Assembly (NCBI GenBank): GCA_020354275.1
Contig: CP070645.1
Location: 566,605-573,787 of the forward strand
Length of the DNA: 7,183 nt
Direction: 5' to 3'
DNA from: Dehalococcoidales bacterium
GTDB taxonomy: Bacteria > Chloroflexota > Dehalococcoidia > Dehalococcoidales > UBA2162
Made by a program: the position numbers and the translations under genes. The notes under the pieces were generated by a model. That model was not told where the DNA came from. It did not search any database and worked only from the letters and a program-made list of their open reading frames with translations. Shown in pieces: positions 6,885 through 7,183 of this stretch; positions within the stretch are counted from its first letter, which is position 1, and each line of letters begins with the position of its first letter.

Positions 6885-6954
6885 CTATAACCAAAACACT
6901 ATACCCGCAGAATACCACCCATCATTATAGCAATAATATTACAGCAATCAGCCT
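6885..6954. other. Convergent intergenic gap
   Basis: Seventy bases between two converging genes. It is AT-richer than the surrounding coding sequence. The only structure seen is an all-AT 5-bp dyad (6924-6928 with 6933-6937), too weak to call a terminator. Confidence 0.5.
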
Positions 6955-7183
6955 TTACGGTATGAAGAGAACCTTGGCTGCTTTCTTGCTTACTGCCAGC
7001 TCAAAGCCGTCTTTGGCTTCCGCGATAGGTAACCGGTGCGTAACCATCGGTTTAATATTTACCTTGCCGGAGGTCATCAGAACCAGAGACCGGCGCCATG
7101 TCTCCTGGTCATAGGCATAGGCGCCGATGATAGATTTACTCCGGCGCACCAGCTCCGTGGTCTGAATCTCAGCGTTTGCGGGG
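6955..7183 (-). CDS. Medium-chain (zinc-type) alcohol dehydrogenase, C-terminal part only
   Basis: The - strand frame runs from the right edge to a TAA at 6955-6957 and shows 75 residues. It has no stop upstream of the GTG at 7149, so that GTG is an internal valine codon and not the start. The segment LVRRSKSIIGAYAYDQETW followed by SGKVNIKPMVTHRLPIAEA and KDGFELAVSKKAAKVLFIP matches the C-terminal end of MDR dehydrogenases such as sorbitol, threonine or alcohol dehydrogenases. In these the lysine-rich tail closes the catalytic domain. The NAD(P)-binding core and zinc ligands lie outside the window, so cofactor and substrate cannot be assigned. It converges on the AOR-family gene, 70 nt apart. 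An alcohol-to-aldehyde-to-acid link between the two is possible but speculative. Confidence 0.88.
   Translation of the reverse strand, partial: PANAEIQTTELVRRSKSIIGAYAYDQETWRRSLVLMTSGKVNIKPMVTHRLPIAEAKDGFELAVSKKAAKVLFIP

Noticed and set aside
6924..6937. ATTAT-AGCA-ATAAT dyad as a bidirectional terminator
   Set aside because: All A/T, five pairs, no T-run. Too weak to terminate transcription.
6875..7114. 79-codon + strand open frame after the AOR gene
   Set aside because: Overlaps the AOR end and runs antisense to the clearly recognisable alcohol dehydrogenase C-terminus. No ribosome site or family match.

Overview
The window is a gene-dense stretch from what looks like an anaerobic bacterium. 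It holds seven genes on the + strand (the first cut by the left edge) and the 3' end of one gene on the - strand at the right edge. The anaerobic call rests on a 2[4Fe-4S] domain fused to the ETF alpha subunit and on an aldehyde:ferredoxin oxidoreductase (AOR) family tungstoenzyme. The mix would suit a sediment Chloroflexota/Dehalococcoidia-type or related strict anaerobe. That placement is a low-confidence inference from gene content only.

Left part (1-3047): an acyl-CoA dehydrogenase (5' end missing), etfB, and etfA with an N-terminal two-cluster ferredoxin domain. The order dehydrogenase-EtfB-EtfA(Fd) is that of the caffeyl-CoA reductase genes carC-carD-carE. It suggests a flavin-based enzyme/ETF complex that moves electrons between an acyl-CoA/enoyl-CoA couple and low-potential or NAD-linked carriers.

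Middle (3049-5071): a GNAT acetyltransferase starting 1 nt after etfA, a class I SAM methyltransferase, and a TatD-family metal-dependent hydrolase with a strong Shine-Dalgarno sequence. These look like small accessory genes in the same direction and do not obviously share a pathway.

Right part (5151-6884): a full-length AOR-family gene interrupted by one in-frame TGA at 6030-6032. The TGA lies exactly where the third cysteine of the CxxCxxxC iron-sulfur motif belongs (residue 294; Cys295 in the Pyrococcus furiosus enzyme). The rest of the 577-codon frame is intact to a normal C-terminus. Three other genes here end in TGA, so the code is not globally reassigned. Possible explanations are selenocysteine at a cluster-ligand position, a very recent nonsense mutation, or a base-call error. 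A small hairpin just after the TGA has a G-rich loop like a bacterial SECIS, but it is weak and slightly too close. This is the most interesting item in the window.

Right edge (6955-7183, - strand): the C-terminal end of a medium-chain (zinc-type) alcohol dehydrogenase, convergent with the AOR gene. No tRNA, rRNA, CRISPR array, insertion sequence or long repeat was seen.
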